NCBI RefSeq assembly: GCF_019697375.1
Contig: NZ_JAHCDI010000003.1
Coordinates: 62,001-126,000 of the forward strand
Reading direction: 5' to 3'
DNA length: 64,000 nucleotides
Origin: Micromonospora tarapacensis
GTDB lineage: Bacteria > Actinomycetota > Actinomycetes > Mycobacteriales > Micromonosporaceae
The notes under the pieces are model-generated. The model did no database searches, was not told where the DNA came from, and saw nothing but the letters and a program-made list of their open reading frames with translations. Made by a program: the position numbers and the translations under genes. Every line of letters begins with the position of its first letter. Position 1 is the first letter of the stretch. Shown here in pieces: positions 22,515-32,270 of this stretch.

Positions 22515-25500
22515 CCTGCCCGGTGTGTGGAACCGTGGCCGTGCCCGGCGCCCGGTTCTGCCACAACTGCGGCGCCGCGCTGCCGGCCGCCGCCAGCCTG
22601 CCGGCCGCCGAGCGCCGGGTGGTGACCGTGCTCTTCGGCGACCTGTCGGACTTCACCTCCTGGTCGGAGGACCTCGACCCGGAACGCGTGGGTGCGGTCA
22701 CCGACCGGGTGCTGGCCGCCCTCGCCGGGGCGGTCAAGACCTTCGGCGGGCACGTCGACAAGCTGACCGGTGACGGGATCATGGCGGTCTTCGGTGCGCC
22801 GGTGGCGCACGAGGACGACGCCGAGCGAGCGGTTCGCGCCGCGCTCTCCATGCAGCGGGCGGTCCGCCGGGTGCTCGACGACGAGCGGGGCGGCGGCGCA
22901 CCACTGGGCCTGCGGGTCGGCCTGAACACCGGTGACGTGATCGCCGGTATCCAGGCCGCCATCGAGTACACGGTCATCGGCGACACCGTCAACACCGCCG
23001 CCCGGCTGGCCGACGCCGCCGCCGTCGGAGCGGTCTACGCCGGCGGGCGCACCGCCGCGGCCACCCGGCACGTCGCGAGCTGGCGGGCGCTGCGTCCGCT
23101 GCGGCTCAAGGGCAAACGGGAACCGGTCGAGGCGTACGAGCTGCTCGGCCTGCTGGACGCGCCGGGCACCCGCTCCGGCCTCGGCGACGAGGCGCCCTTC
23201 GTCGGCCGGGAGACCGAGATCGGTCGCGTCGCCGGCCGGCTGGCCGAGGTGATCGACCGCGGTGAACCCCGGGTGCTGCTGATGACCGCCGAGGCGGGCA
23301 TCGGCAAGTCCCGGTTCGCCGCCGAGGTGGAGCGCCTCGCCGCCGGCTACGACGTGGGCGCGGGCCGGTACGCCGCGCACACCGGAGCCCGGGTGCTCTC
23401 GGTGCGCTGCGCCGCGTTCGGCGAGCGTCGCCGGCTGGCCCCCTCGCCGACCTGGTGCGCGCCGCCACGGGGCTGCCCAACGACCCGGCCACCGCGGTCA
23501 CCCGCCCGGCCGTCGAGGAGCGGCTGCGCCGCCTCGGGCAGCGACTCAGCCGCAGCCGCGCCGAACCGGCCCCGGTCGCCGTCGACCAGTTGCTGGCCCT
23601 GCTCGGGTACGCCGAGCTGCCCACCGGTGGCCCCACGGACCAGGGCGAGTGGAGCGGTGCCCAGCCGCCCGTCGACGCCGACGCGGTACCCAACGCGGTT
23701 GCCGACCTGCTCAGTGCGCTCGCCGAGGAGGCGCCGCTGGTGATGGTCGTGGACGACCTGCACGACGCCACCGCCGAAACCATCCAGGCGCTGGAGCTGA
23801 CGCTGTCCCGGCTCACCGGGCCGGTGCTGGTGCTGCTGCTCGGCCGGCCCGAGCTGGTGCGTACCGCCGGCACCCTGGCCCGGGTCGCGGACGCCGAGGT
23901 GCAGCCGCTGCCGCCACTGCGCGGTGCCGACGCGGCCCGGCTGCTGACCAGCTACCTCGGCGGCGGGCGGCTGCACCAGGCCGACACCGACCGGCTGCTC
24001 GCCACCGCCCAGGGCAACGCGTTCTACCTGGCCGAACTGGTCACCCTGTTGATGGAGCGCGGCGCGCTCACCGCCGGCATGGGCAACGACTGGCGGCTGG
24101 CGCCCGGTTCACTGGGCAGCCGGCTGCTCTCCCGTGACCTCGCGGCGGTGCTCGCCGCCCGGATCGACGCCCTGCCCAACGAGGCCCGTTCGGTGCTACG
24201 CGACGCCGCGGTGGTCGGCGACGCGGTGCCCGACGGCGCGCTGGAGGCGCTGCGGGATCAGCGGGCCGGTCGCGACGGCCGGCCGGCCGCGGTCGCCGCG
24301 GTCGAGATGGAACGCGCGGTCGAGGAACTGCTGCAACGCCGGATGCTGCACCGCACCCGCAGCGGGTATGCCTTCGCCACCCCGCTCATGCGGGAGGCCG
24401 CGTACTCCGGGATCAGCAAGGCGGAGCTGGCCGAGCGGCACGCCGCACTGGCCCGCTGGGCGGCCCCATGGGCAGCCCAGGCGCCCTCGCGACCGGCCCG
24501 GCCGCCATCGCGAGCGGCACGGGCGGGGTCGCGACCGGCCCCGGCGGCTTCACCGAGGCGACCCGGGACGAGTTCGTGGCCGAACACGTCGAACGGGCCA
24601 CCGCGCTGGCCGACGCCGTCACGCTGCGTCCGGACGCGCCGGCCCGGGCGGTCGCGCCGCTGGGCGTCACCGCCCTCGGCCGGGCCACCCGCCGGGCACT
24701 GCACGCGGGCGAGCCGGCGCTCGCCGTCGAGTACGCCGAACGCGCCGCCGAACTGGCCCGCGACGGGGTGCCGGCGGTAGATCGGGTGGTGCACGCCCGG
24801 GCGCTGCTCCAGGTCGGCCGGGCCGCCGACGCGCTGGCCTCGGCCGAGAAGATCGCCGCCAACGCGGGGGACCCGTCGACCCGAACCAGTGCCCTGCTGC
24901 TCGGCGGTCAGGCCCAGCAGGTGATGGGCGACCTGCGGCGGGCCGAGTCGTGCTGGCGGGAGGCGTTGCAGGTGGCCACCGACGCCGACCTGCCGACCCT
25001 GCGAGCGTCGGCGATGCGCCGGCTGGGCATGGCGGACTTCGTGGCCGGGCGGCTGGGGCAGGCGAGCAGCCGGCTCGCGGCCGCGTACCAGGTGAGCCTG
25101 GCCGCGCGGGACCGCCGGGGGCAGGCCTGGTCGTTGCAGAACCTGGCCTGGGTGACCACCACCCGCGGCGACTTCGCCGGCACGGACGCGGTGCTGGGCC
25201 GGGCGGCCCGGCTCTTCGCCGAGCTGAAGGACCCGTACGGACGGGCGTGGTTGCGTGGCACCACCGCGTTCGCCCGGCTGCTCGCCGGTCGGTTGCGGGA
25301 GGCGCGCCGGCTGGCCCGGATCTTCCTGCCGTTCGGTGAGCGGGTCGGTGAGGCGTGGGCGGTCGGCACCCTGCGGGCGGTCGACGCGTACGCCAACGCC
25401 GAGCTGGGGGAGTTGGTCGACGCCGACCGGGAGGCCCGTCGGGCGTACCGGGATTTCGCCGCCGCCTCCGACGACTGGGGGCAGGGCTTCGCGCTGGTGG

Positions 25501-26125
25501 TCCGTGGCGTCGTCGCTCGTGGCCTGGGTGAGCCGGAGCACGCCGCGGACCTGCTCACCGACGCGCTGTCGTACGGCCATCGGACCGCCCATCCGCTGCT
25601 CACCGGGATGGCCGGCACGCTGCGCGGTTTCGTCGCCCTGGACATGGGCGACGTGGCCGCCGCGGAGCGGGACGCCCGTGCGGTGCTCACCACCGTGGAG
25701 CCACACAACCCGCAGGCGCCGGCCCAGGTCGCCCCCGGGTGCTGCTGGCGACGGCCCGACTGGCGGCCGGCGACTCCGGCACCGCGGTCGGCCTGCTCGC
25801 TCCGGTCGCCACCGCCGCCGCCACCACCGGGTCACTGATCTTCTCCCGCCGACAGTCGATGGCGCGTTACGCCTCGGCCCTGCTCGCCCATGGCCAGCGG
25901 GAGCAGGCGCTGGACTGGGCCCGGCGGGCGGTGAAGGCGCCGGCCGAGGACGTCCGTAGCCAGGTCATCGCCGCGAGCGTGCTGGCCGAGGCGCTGGTCG
26001 CCTGCGGGCGACCGGCGGAGGCGAAGGCCTGGGCCGAGGACGCGGTCCGGCTGGCGTACGCCACCGAGCAACGCAGCGAGCGGGCCGCCGCCGAGGCACT
26101 GCACACCCGACTCCGCACCGCCTGA
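22511..26125 (+). CDS. Zinc-ribbon/class III cyclase/AAA/TPR regulator, three single-base frame breaks
   Basis: The GTG at 22511 overlaps the previous gene. The product is about 1205 residues once three missing bases are restored. Order: zinc ribbon (CPVCG then CHNCG, 2-22), class III nucleotide cyclase domain (VTVLFGDLSDFTSW, DKLTGDGIMAVFG, YTVIGDTVNTAARL), an AAA/STAND ATPase (TAEAGIGKSRF, VMVVDDLHDA) and a long TPR-like helical end. Breaks lie in C-runs at 23439-23443, 24464-24467 and 25732-25736; each time one base is missing and the protein resumes at once, for example LAP then LADLVRAATG. The family couples a cyclase-like domain to a STAND switch and probably senses a signal. Whether the cyclase is active is unclear. 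Confidence 0.82.
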
Positions 26126-26334
26126 CGGGCCGCCCCCGACGAGGCCACCCGATCCCGGATCGAGCAGGATCCCGGATGGCCGACCGATGGAGCCGGGCCG
26201 ATTCGTCCGATCGTTGCCGGCCGGGTGCGGATCTGACGGTTTCGGGGATGTGGCCTGTCGGTGGTGGCCGCTAGCGTGAATCCTGCACGGGACCGTCAAC
26301 ATGGACGGTCGGGCCGGTCAATGGGAGGGTTCAG

Positions 26335-26895
26335 ATGAGGTTGCCGCGTTCGGTCGCAGGTTGGACGATCGCGGTGTTCGGCCTGCTGGCGCTGGTGCTG
26401 GGCGCGGTCGGCCTGCTCTGGCCGGAGGCCCTGCTGGGGGTGCTCGGTTTCGAGATTCCGGAGACCCGCGCGCCGGGGGACCACACGGGCACCTTCGTGA
26501 CGGCGTCGTCGATGGCCTCTTTCAACATGGGGGTCTACTACCTGCTCGCCACCGCGACCGAGTGGCGGCCCTTCTACCGCTTCACGGTCGTGTTCCGGCT
26601 GGTGACGTTCACGGTGTTCACCCTCGCGGTGCTGGCCGACGTGGCACCCGGGCAGTTCTTCGGGGTGGCGGCCTGGGAGGGCCTGGGTGCGCTCGCCACC
26701 GCCGCCGGGCTCTGGTGGGACGCGCGTCGCGGGAGCCGGTCCGCCGGCAGCACAGTGACCTCGGCCGATGGTGCGGGGGCGGTAGGCGCCGCCGCTGCGG
26801 GCGGGGACGGATCGAGCGCCGGCGAGCCGGTGTCGGGCGACCGGCGTGGTGTCCCGGCGCCGGGCACGGGGCCGGCAACCGATGCGGTTCACTGA
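26335..26895 (+). CDS. Small integral membrane protein
   Basis: The ATG follows GGGAGG and gives 186 residues. Four hydrophobic segments cover residues 8-30, 54-72, 80-103 and 107-124; the rest is a Gly/Ala-rich tail. It looks like the DoxX-like/DUF4345 type of small membrane proteins, but no catalytic motif is visible. The kinase gene begins 31 bases after. Confidence 0.65.
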   Translation: MRLPRSVAGWTIAVFGLLALVLGAVGLLWPEALLGVLGFEIPETRAPGDHTGTFVTASSMASFNMGVYYLLATATEWRPFYRFTVVFRLVTFTVFTLAVLADVAPGQFFGVAAWEGLGALATAAGLWWDARRGSRSAGSTVTSADGAGAVGAAAAGGDGSSAGEPVSGDRRGVPAPGTGPATDAVH

Positions 26896-26926
26896 GCGGC
26901 CGGCCCGATTCGGTATTTTCGAAGTT

Positions 26927-28404
26927 GTGACCGACACCCCGCCCGGCGCCCTGCCGACGCCCATCGTGCCTGGTCTGACTGATTTGCAGGTTTTTGCCCG
27001 AGGTGGCTACGCGACGGTCTACCGGGCCACGCAGATCTCGGTGGGTCGTGAGGTCGCCGTCAAGGTGGAGAACCGGACCCTGGTCAGCGAGCGGGACCAG
27101 GCGCGCTTCCTGCGTGAGGCGCGCGCCGCCGGCCGGATGTCCTCCCATCCGCACGTGGTCGATTTGTTCGACGTCGGGGTGACCATCGACCAGCACCCCT
27201 ACCTGATCATGGAGCTCTGCGACGGGTCGTACGCGGAGCGGATGCGAAACTCCCCGCTGGGCGCGGTCGAGGCCCGTGACCTCGGCGTCAAGATCGCGGA
27301 TGCGATCGCCCACTCGCATGCCGCCGGAGTGCTGCACCGCGACGTCAAGCCGGCCAACATCCTCCACTCGCACTTCAACCCGGCGGTGCTGGCCGACTTC
27401 GGGCTGGCCGTGGTCGCCGAGATGCGCGACGCTTCGGTCGCACTGGAGGTGCTCACCCCGGCGTACGCGCCGCCGGAGATGTTCAACCACAGCCCGCCGT
27501 CGCCGGCCGTCGACGTGTACGCGCTCTGCGCCACGCTCTACGCGGTCATGCACGGCCGGCCGCCGCGCTGGCAGGCCGAGCGCAACCCGAGCCTGGTCAC
27601 CGTGCTGGAGATGTTCCACCAGCCGATTCCGGGACTGCCCGGCATCCCCGAGGAACTGCTCGACGTGCTGCGCGTGGGGATGGCCAACGATCCCGGCGAC
27701 CGCCCCTCCGCCGCAGAGCTTCGCGACCTGCTCACCAACCTGCCGCTGGGCACGCCGGCCGGCGGGGTGACCGCACCGACCGCACCGACCGCACCGACGG
27801 GTGCCGTCGGTGGCCGCCACCCGGCCGGCCCCGACCAGGCGGCGGCCCCCGTGGAGGGTGGCTCGACGGAGCGGCGCCGCGGGCGACGTTGGTTCCTGGG
27901 TGCCGCCGGTGCGGTCGCTCTCGCCGCCTCGGCGGGGTCGGGGCCTGGGCGGCGGGTGGCGTCCCGTCGCCGCAGCCCACGCTTCCGGCCCGACCGGCGG
28001 CGACCGGCGTGTTCCGTCCGGGCTGCGCCGCCCTGCCCGGGGCGCTTCCCGACGGTGCGCAGTGCGCGCCGGAGTTGGAGTGCTTCGGGCCGGTGCAGGT
28101 GCGCGCCCAGCGGGCCGTGGCCAGCCGGGTGCCCTGCGACGCCCGGCACACCTGGGAGAGCTACGCCCAGGGGCAGTTGCGGGCAGCCTTGGCCGACGCC
28201 GATCACGACGAGGTCGTCGCCGATCCGGCCGTCCGCCGGGTCTGCAACGCGGAGACCTTCCGGTTGGTCAGCGGGATCCGCCAGATCACCGGTTGGAATC
28301 TGGAGGTGCTGCCGCCGGCCGACGCGGACGGTGACCTCACCTATCGCTGTCTGGCCGGGCAGGGCCTCAACGGCCTCGCCTCGCCGACCCTCACGAACGG
28401 CTAA
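26927..28404 (+). CDS. Membrane Ser/Thr protein kinase, one single-base frame break
   Basis: From a GTG at 26927 and with one base restored the product has 492 residues; an ATG at 26882 is possible. The kinase domain has FARGGYATVY, the AVKVEN Lys, HRDVKPANIL and DFGLAVV. An Ala/Thr/Pro-rich linker, one membrane helix and an outside domain with five cysteines (VPCDARHTWESYAQGQL, RRVCNAETF) follow. The outside part resembles septum-formation domains of actinobacteria. The break is at GGGG 27934-27937; the frame resumes as VGAWAAGGVPS. It probably senses an envelope signal. Confidence 0.82.
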
Positions 28405-28429
28405 GCGCCGGCGACGATCGCCGCCGTGG

Positions 28430-28765
28430 TCAGTGCCGGCCGTCGTCGCGGCGGTGGCGGTCCCGCATCGCCCGGACCGCGTCCCGGTCGCCAAGCGTCT
28501 CCAGCGTGTCCGCGTCAATTCCGGGCAGCTCGGCCCCGGGGTGGGTGGTCGGCTGGCCCGGACCTGGCTGGCCGTCCGCGTCATGCTGCCTGGCAGCGGT
28601 CACGGCCACCCCGGCGATGGTGGCGAGCAGGACGCAGAGCAGGGCCATCGCCACCCCCAGCAGATCCTGCCGGCGCCCGACGACCAGCGTGACCAGCAGC
28701 CAGGTCGCCGCGAGTGCCGTGACCACGGCCACGGTCCGAGCGTCGGGTCCGGGGAACCGTCTCAC
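28430..28765 (-). CDS. Small membrane protein
   Basis: The protein has 111 residues with two hydrophobic helices (about 11-29 and 33-57) and a hydrophilic tail with DTLETLGDRDAVRAMRDRHR. It runs against the kinase gene with 25 bases between the stops. Function unknown. The tail may be cytoplasmic and helical. Confidence 0.6.
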   Translation of the reverse strand: MRRFPGPDARTVAVVTALAATWLLVTLVVGRRQDLLGVAMALLCVLLATIAGVAVTAARQHDADGQPGPGQPTTHPGAELPGIDADTLETLGDRDAVRAMRDRHRRDDGRH

Positions 28766-28867
28766 CGGTCCAGAATGTCGGAGATCGCCGATCTGTCAAC
28801 AGTGGCCGGATCCCGGATGTGTAACAGCTGTCACTGATCAACGTCACCGGCCGCTGACTGAACCTGC

Positions 28868-30052
28868 TCAATACGACTTGTCCTGGCCGAGGACGTGTTG
28901 GGCGACGAAGTTGAGAATCATCTCGCGGCTGACCGGGGCGATCCGGCCCGCCCTGACCGCACCCAGCAGCGTTGCCACCCCGTATTCGGTGGTCATGCCG
29001 GCGCCACCGAGCGCCTGCACCGCCGTGTCGACGGCGAGGGCGGCGGCCTCGCCGGAGGCGTACTTGGCCATGTTGGCGGAGCTGCCGGCCTCCAGGTCGC
29101 GGCCGGCGTCGTACAGCGTCGCGGCCTTCTGGATCATCAGGCGGGCCAGCTCCACCTGCACCGCGGCGTGCGCCAGCGGGTGCGACACGCCCTGGTGCGA
29201 GCCGATGGTCCTGCCGCCCCAGACCGACCGGGTAGCGGTGTACTCCGACGCCCGCTCGATGGCGTACCGGCCGGTGCCGGCGCCCATCGCGGCGACCGTG
29301 ATGCGCTCCGGGTTCAGCCCGGAGAACAGCGCCGGCAGGCCGGCGTCCAGCGACTCGCCGACCAGCGCGGCGGCGGGTAGCCGCACCTCGTCCAGGTAGA
29401 GCAGGAACTGGTTCTCCGGGGAGACGATCTCCATGTCCAGCTTGGACCAGGTCAATCCGGGTGCGCCGGTCGGCACGATGAACAGCGCCGGCTTCAGTTG
29501 CCGCGCGCCCGCCGAGCCGCCACCGCCCTCCCCGGTCGAGACCCGGGCCACCACGAGGACATGGCCCGCCTCGTCCACCCCGGAGATGTAGCACTTGCGT
29601 CCGGAGAGGACCCAGTCGTCGCCGTCGCGGCGGGCGAGGGTGCCGAGGCGGTGGAAGTTGGAACCGGCCTCCGGCTCGGTGATCGCGAAGACGATCTTCT
29701 GGGAGCCGTCGGCCAGGCCGGGTAGGTGCCGGTTGCGCTGCTCCTCGGTGCCGTGCCGGTTGATCACGGTGGCGGCGATGGCGGGGGAGACCACGAGCAG
29801 CAGCAACGGGCAGCCGGCGGCGGCCAACTCCTCGCAGACGATGGCCAGGTCGGTGATGCCGCCGCCTCCGCCGCCGTACTCGGTGGGGATGTTGACGCCG
29901 AGGTAGCCGAGCTGGCCGGCCTCGTGCCACAGCTCGGTGGTGTGCTCGCCGGCCTTCGCCTTGGCCACGAAGTAGCTGTGGCCGTACCGCCGGCCCAGCG
30001 ACCGGACGGCGTCGCGGAGCTGCTCCTGCTCCGCGCTGAGGTCGAAGCTCAT
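28868..30052 (-). CDS. Acyl-CoA dehydrogenase, last gene of the carboxylase operon
   Basis: The protein has 394 residues from the ATG at 30052; a GTG three bases earlier overlaps the previous stop. FAD-binding and active-site regions are clear (ITEPEAGSNFHRLGT, YGGGGGGITDL, MAKYASGEAAA, QALGGAGMTTEYGV). The enzyme oxidises an acyl-CoA to the 2,3-enoyl-CoA. It is the second such enzyme of the operon, which suggests two oxidation steps or two substrates. It ends 102 bases before the neighbouring rightward-start region. Confidence 0.88.
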   Translation of the reverse strand: MSFDLSAEQEQLRDAVRSLGRRYGHSYFVAKAKAGEHTTELWHEAGQLGYLGVNIPTEYGGGGGGITDLAIVCEELAAAGCPLLLLVVSPAIAATVINRHGTEEQRNRHLPGLADGSQKIVFAITEPEAGSNFHRLGTLARRDGDDWVLSGRKCYISGVDEAGHVLVVARVSTGEGGGGSAGARQLKPALFIVPTGAPGLTWSKLDMEIVSPENQFLLYLDEVRLPAAALVGESLDAGLPALFSGLNPERITVAAMGAGTGRYAIERASEYTATRSVWGGRTIGSHQGVSHPLAHAAVQVELARLMIQKAATLYDAGRDLEAGSSANMAKYASGEAAALAVDTAVQALGGAGMTTEYGVATLLGAVRAGRIAPVSREMILNFVAQHVLGQDKSY

Positions 30053-32079
30053 CACGATGCCTCCTCAACAGGGGTGACCACGGCGAGCACGGCGCCGGTG
30101 TCGACCTGGCCGCGGGCCGGTGCCGGCAGCTCGGTGACCACACCGTCGGTCGGGGCGAGCACCGGGTGTTCCAGCTTCATCGCTTCCAGGGTCAGCAGCA
30201 GGTCACCGGCGGCGACCCGCTGGCCGACCTCGACGTGCACCCGGGCCACCGCGCCGGGCAGCGGCGCCAGCAGCGACCCGGCGGCCAGTTCCACGCCCGG
30301 CAGCGGGAAACGCGGCAGCTCGACCAGGCTCGCCGCCCCGTCCGGGCCGTCCACGAAGATCTCCGATCCGACCTCGTGTACGCGGTACGCCCGGCGCACC
30401 CCGCCCACGTCGAGCACCACCCGCTCCGGGGTGGCCTCGACCAGGGCGAGGGCCGGCGGCCCGTCCTCGGGTCCGTCTCCGGCCGTCGGGGCGACCGCCG
30501 TCCGCGTGGAGGCTTCGCGGACCGCCCGCACGGACCACTCGGCGAGCCGGCCGGCGCGGTCCAGCCGGTAGCGGACCTCGATCTCGCCGTCGGGGCCGGT
30601 GTATCGGGTGGCCTGGGGGAACGCCGGCACGTTCCGCCAGCCGGAGGGGATCCCGGCCAGCAGCGGTGCGGCGGCCCGACGGGCGGCGGCCGAGGCGAGC
30701 GCCGCCGCCAGGGCGGCCAGCGGGAGCTGCGCGGCGGGCAGCAGCGGAGCGAAGAGCCCGGCGTGTCGGTCCAGGAAGCCGGTGTCGACGTCGACCGCGC
30801 CGAACTCCTGGCTGCGCAGCACCCGGACCAGCAGGTCGCGGTTGGTGGTCACGCCGTGTAGTTCGGCCCGGGCGAGGGCGCCGGCCAGGGTGCGGGCCGC
30901 GTCGGCACGGGTGGGTGCCCAGGCGATCACCTTGGCCAGCATCGAGTCGTAGTGCACGCCCACCGGCGAACCGTCCAGCACACCCGAATCGAGCCGCAGG
31001 CCCCGCGTCGGCGTGAACTCGCCGGTCACCCCCGGAATCGTGAACCGGTGCAGGGTGCCGGCGGCCGGGCGGAAGCCCTGGGCCGGGTCCTCGGCACAGA
31101 GGCGTACCTCGATGGCGTGGCCCTCGACCGGCGGAGTCGCCGCCAGCGGCAGCGGTTCGCCCTCGGCGACCAGCAGTTGCAGCCGGACCAGGTCCAACCC
31201 GGTGACCGCCTCGGTGACCGGATGTTCGACCTGGAGGCGGGTGTTCATCTCCAGGAAGTGGAACGTGCCGTCGGGGGCGAGCAGGAACTCCACCGTGCCC
31301 GCGCCGACGTAGTCGACCGCCCGGCCGGCGGCCACCGCCGCCGCGTGCAGCCGTGCCCGCAACTGCGGCCCGACGATTGCCGGTGCCTCCTCGACGATCT
31401 TCTGGTGCCGGCGCTGGATCGAGCAGTCCCGCTCGCCGAGGGCCAGCACCGTACCGTGCCGGTCGCCGACGATCTGCACCTCGACGTGCCGGCCACCTTC
31501 GACGTACCGCTCGATGAAGACGGTGCCGTCGCCGAACGCCGCAGCGGCCTCGCGGCGTGCGCCGGCGACGGCCTCGGCGAGCCCCGCGGCGCCGCGGACG
31601 ACCCGCATGCCGCGACCGCCGCCCCCGGCGGTCGCCTTGACCAGCACCGGGAATCCGGTGACCTGCTCCGCGTCGGTCCAACTGGGCAGCATCGGCACGC
31701 CTGCGTCGGCGAGCAGCTCCTTCGCGGCCAGCTTGTCGCCCATCGCGGCGATCGCCATCGCGGACGGGCCGACCCAGGTCAACCCGGCATCGGTCACCGC
31801 CGCGGCGAAATCGGCGTTCTCGGCGAGGAAGCCGTAACCCGGATGGACGGTGTCCGCACCGGACCTGCGGGCCGCGTCCAGGACCGCGTCGAGGCGCAGG
31901 TACGTCTCGACGGGCGTGTTACCCGGCAGGTGTACCGCCTGGTCGGCCTCGGCGACGAAGGGCGCGTCGGCATCCGCGTCGGAGTGCACCGCGACCGTCT
32001 CGACACCCAGCGTCCGGCAGGTGGCGAAGACCCGACGGGCGATCTCCCCCCGGTTGGCCACCAGCAGTCTAGTGATCAT
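30052..32079 (-). CDS. Biotin-dependent acyl-CoA carboxylase alpha subunit
   Basis: The protein has 675 residues. The biotin carboxylase half shows LLVANRGEIARRVFATCRTL, the Gly-rich loop KATAGGGGRGMR and FLEMNTRLQVEHPVTE. The end is a biotinyl domain with EAMKLEH, the Lys being biotinylated. It works with the carboxyltransferase encoded upstream, like MccA/AtuF/AccA. It is separated from that gene by the 60-bp tandem repeats, unusual inside an operon. The specific acyl-CoA cannot be told from this subunit. Confidence 0.93.
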   Translation of the reverse strand: MITRLLVANRGEIARRVFATCRTLGVETVAVHSDADADAPFVAEADQAVHLPGNTPVETYLRLDAVLDAARRSGADTVHPGYGFLAENADFAAAVTDAGLTWVGPSAMAIAAMGDKLAAKELLADAGVPMLPSWTDAEQVTGFPVLVKATAGGGGRGMRVVRGAAGLAEAVAGARREAAAAFGDGTVFIERYVEGGRHVEVQIVGDRHGTVLALGERDCSIQRRHQKIVEEAPAIVGPQLRARLHAAAVAAGRAVDYVGAGTVEFLLAPDGTFHFLEMNTRLQVEHPVTEAVTGLDLVRLQLLVAEGEPLPLAATPPVEGHAIEVRLCAEDPAQGFRPAAGTLHRFTIPGVTGEFTPTRGLRLDSGVLDGSPVGVHYDSMLAKVIAWAPTRADAARTLAGALARAELHGVTTNRDLLVRVLRSQEFGAVDVDTGFLDRHAGLFAPLLPAAQLPLAALAAALASAAARRAAAPLLAGIPSGWRNVPAFPQATRYTGPDGEIEVRYRLDRAGRLAEWSVRAVREASTRTAVAPTAGDGPEDGPPALALVEATPERVVLDVGGVRRAYRVHEVGSEIFVDGPDGAASLVELPRFPLPGVELAAGSLLAPLPGAVARVHVEVGQRVAAGDLLLTLEAMKLEHPVLAPTDGVVTELPAPARGQVDTGAVLAVVTPVEEAS

Positions 32080-32093
32080 TTTGGGCTGAGCCA

Positions 32094-32270
32094 GCCTTTC
32101 GTTTCGCGACTGCGGGACTCCGCTTCGCTGCGTTCCTCGCGCTCACGGGTGCCGGCCTTTCGTTCGCGACTGCGGGACTCCGCTTCGCTGCGTTCCTCGC
32201 GCTCACGGGTGCCGGCCTTTCGTTCGCGACTGCGGGACTCCGCTTCGCTGCGTTCCTCGCGCTCACGGGG
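32094..32270. repeat. 60-bp tandem repeat, three copies, between two carboxylase genes
   Basis: Units start at 32094 (61 bases), 32155 (60) and 32215 (56, partial). The last 60-base units are near identical. The unit length is a multiple of three, so a frame stays open on the minus strand from a GTG at 32266 to 32069, coding three identical 20-residue blocks. The repeat sequence (GTGAGCGCGAGGAACGC on the gene strand) resembles short intergenic elements common in Micromonospora. The most likely nature is a dispersed non-coding element that expanded locally. Confidence 0.9.
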
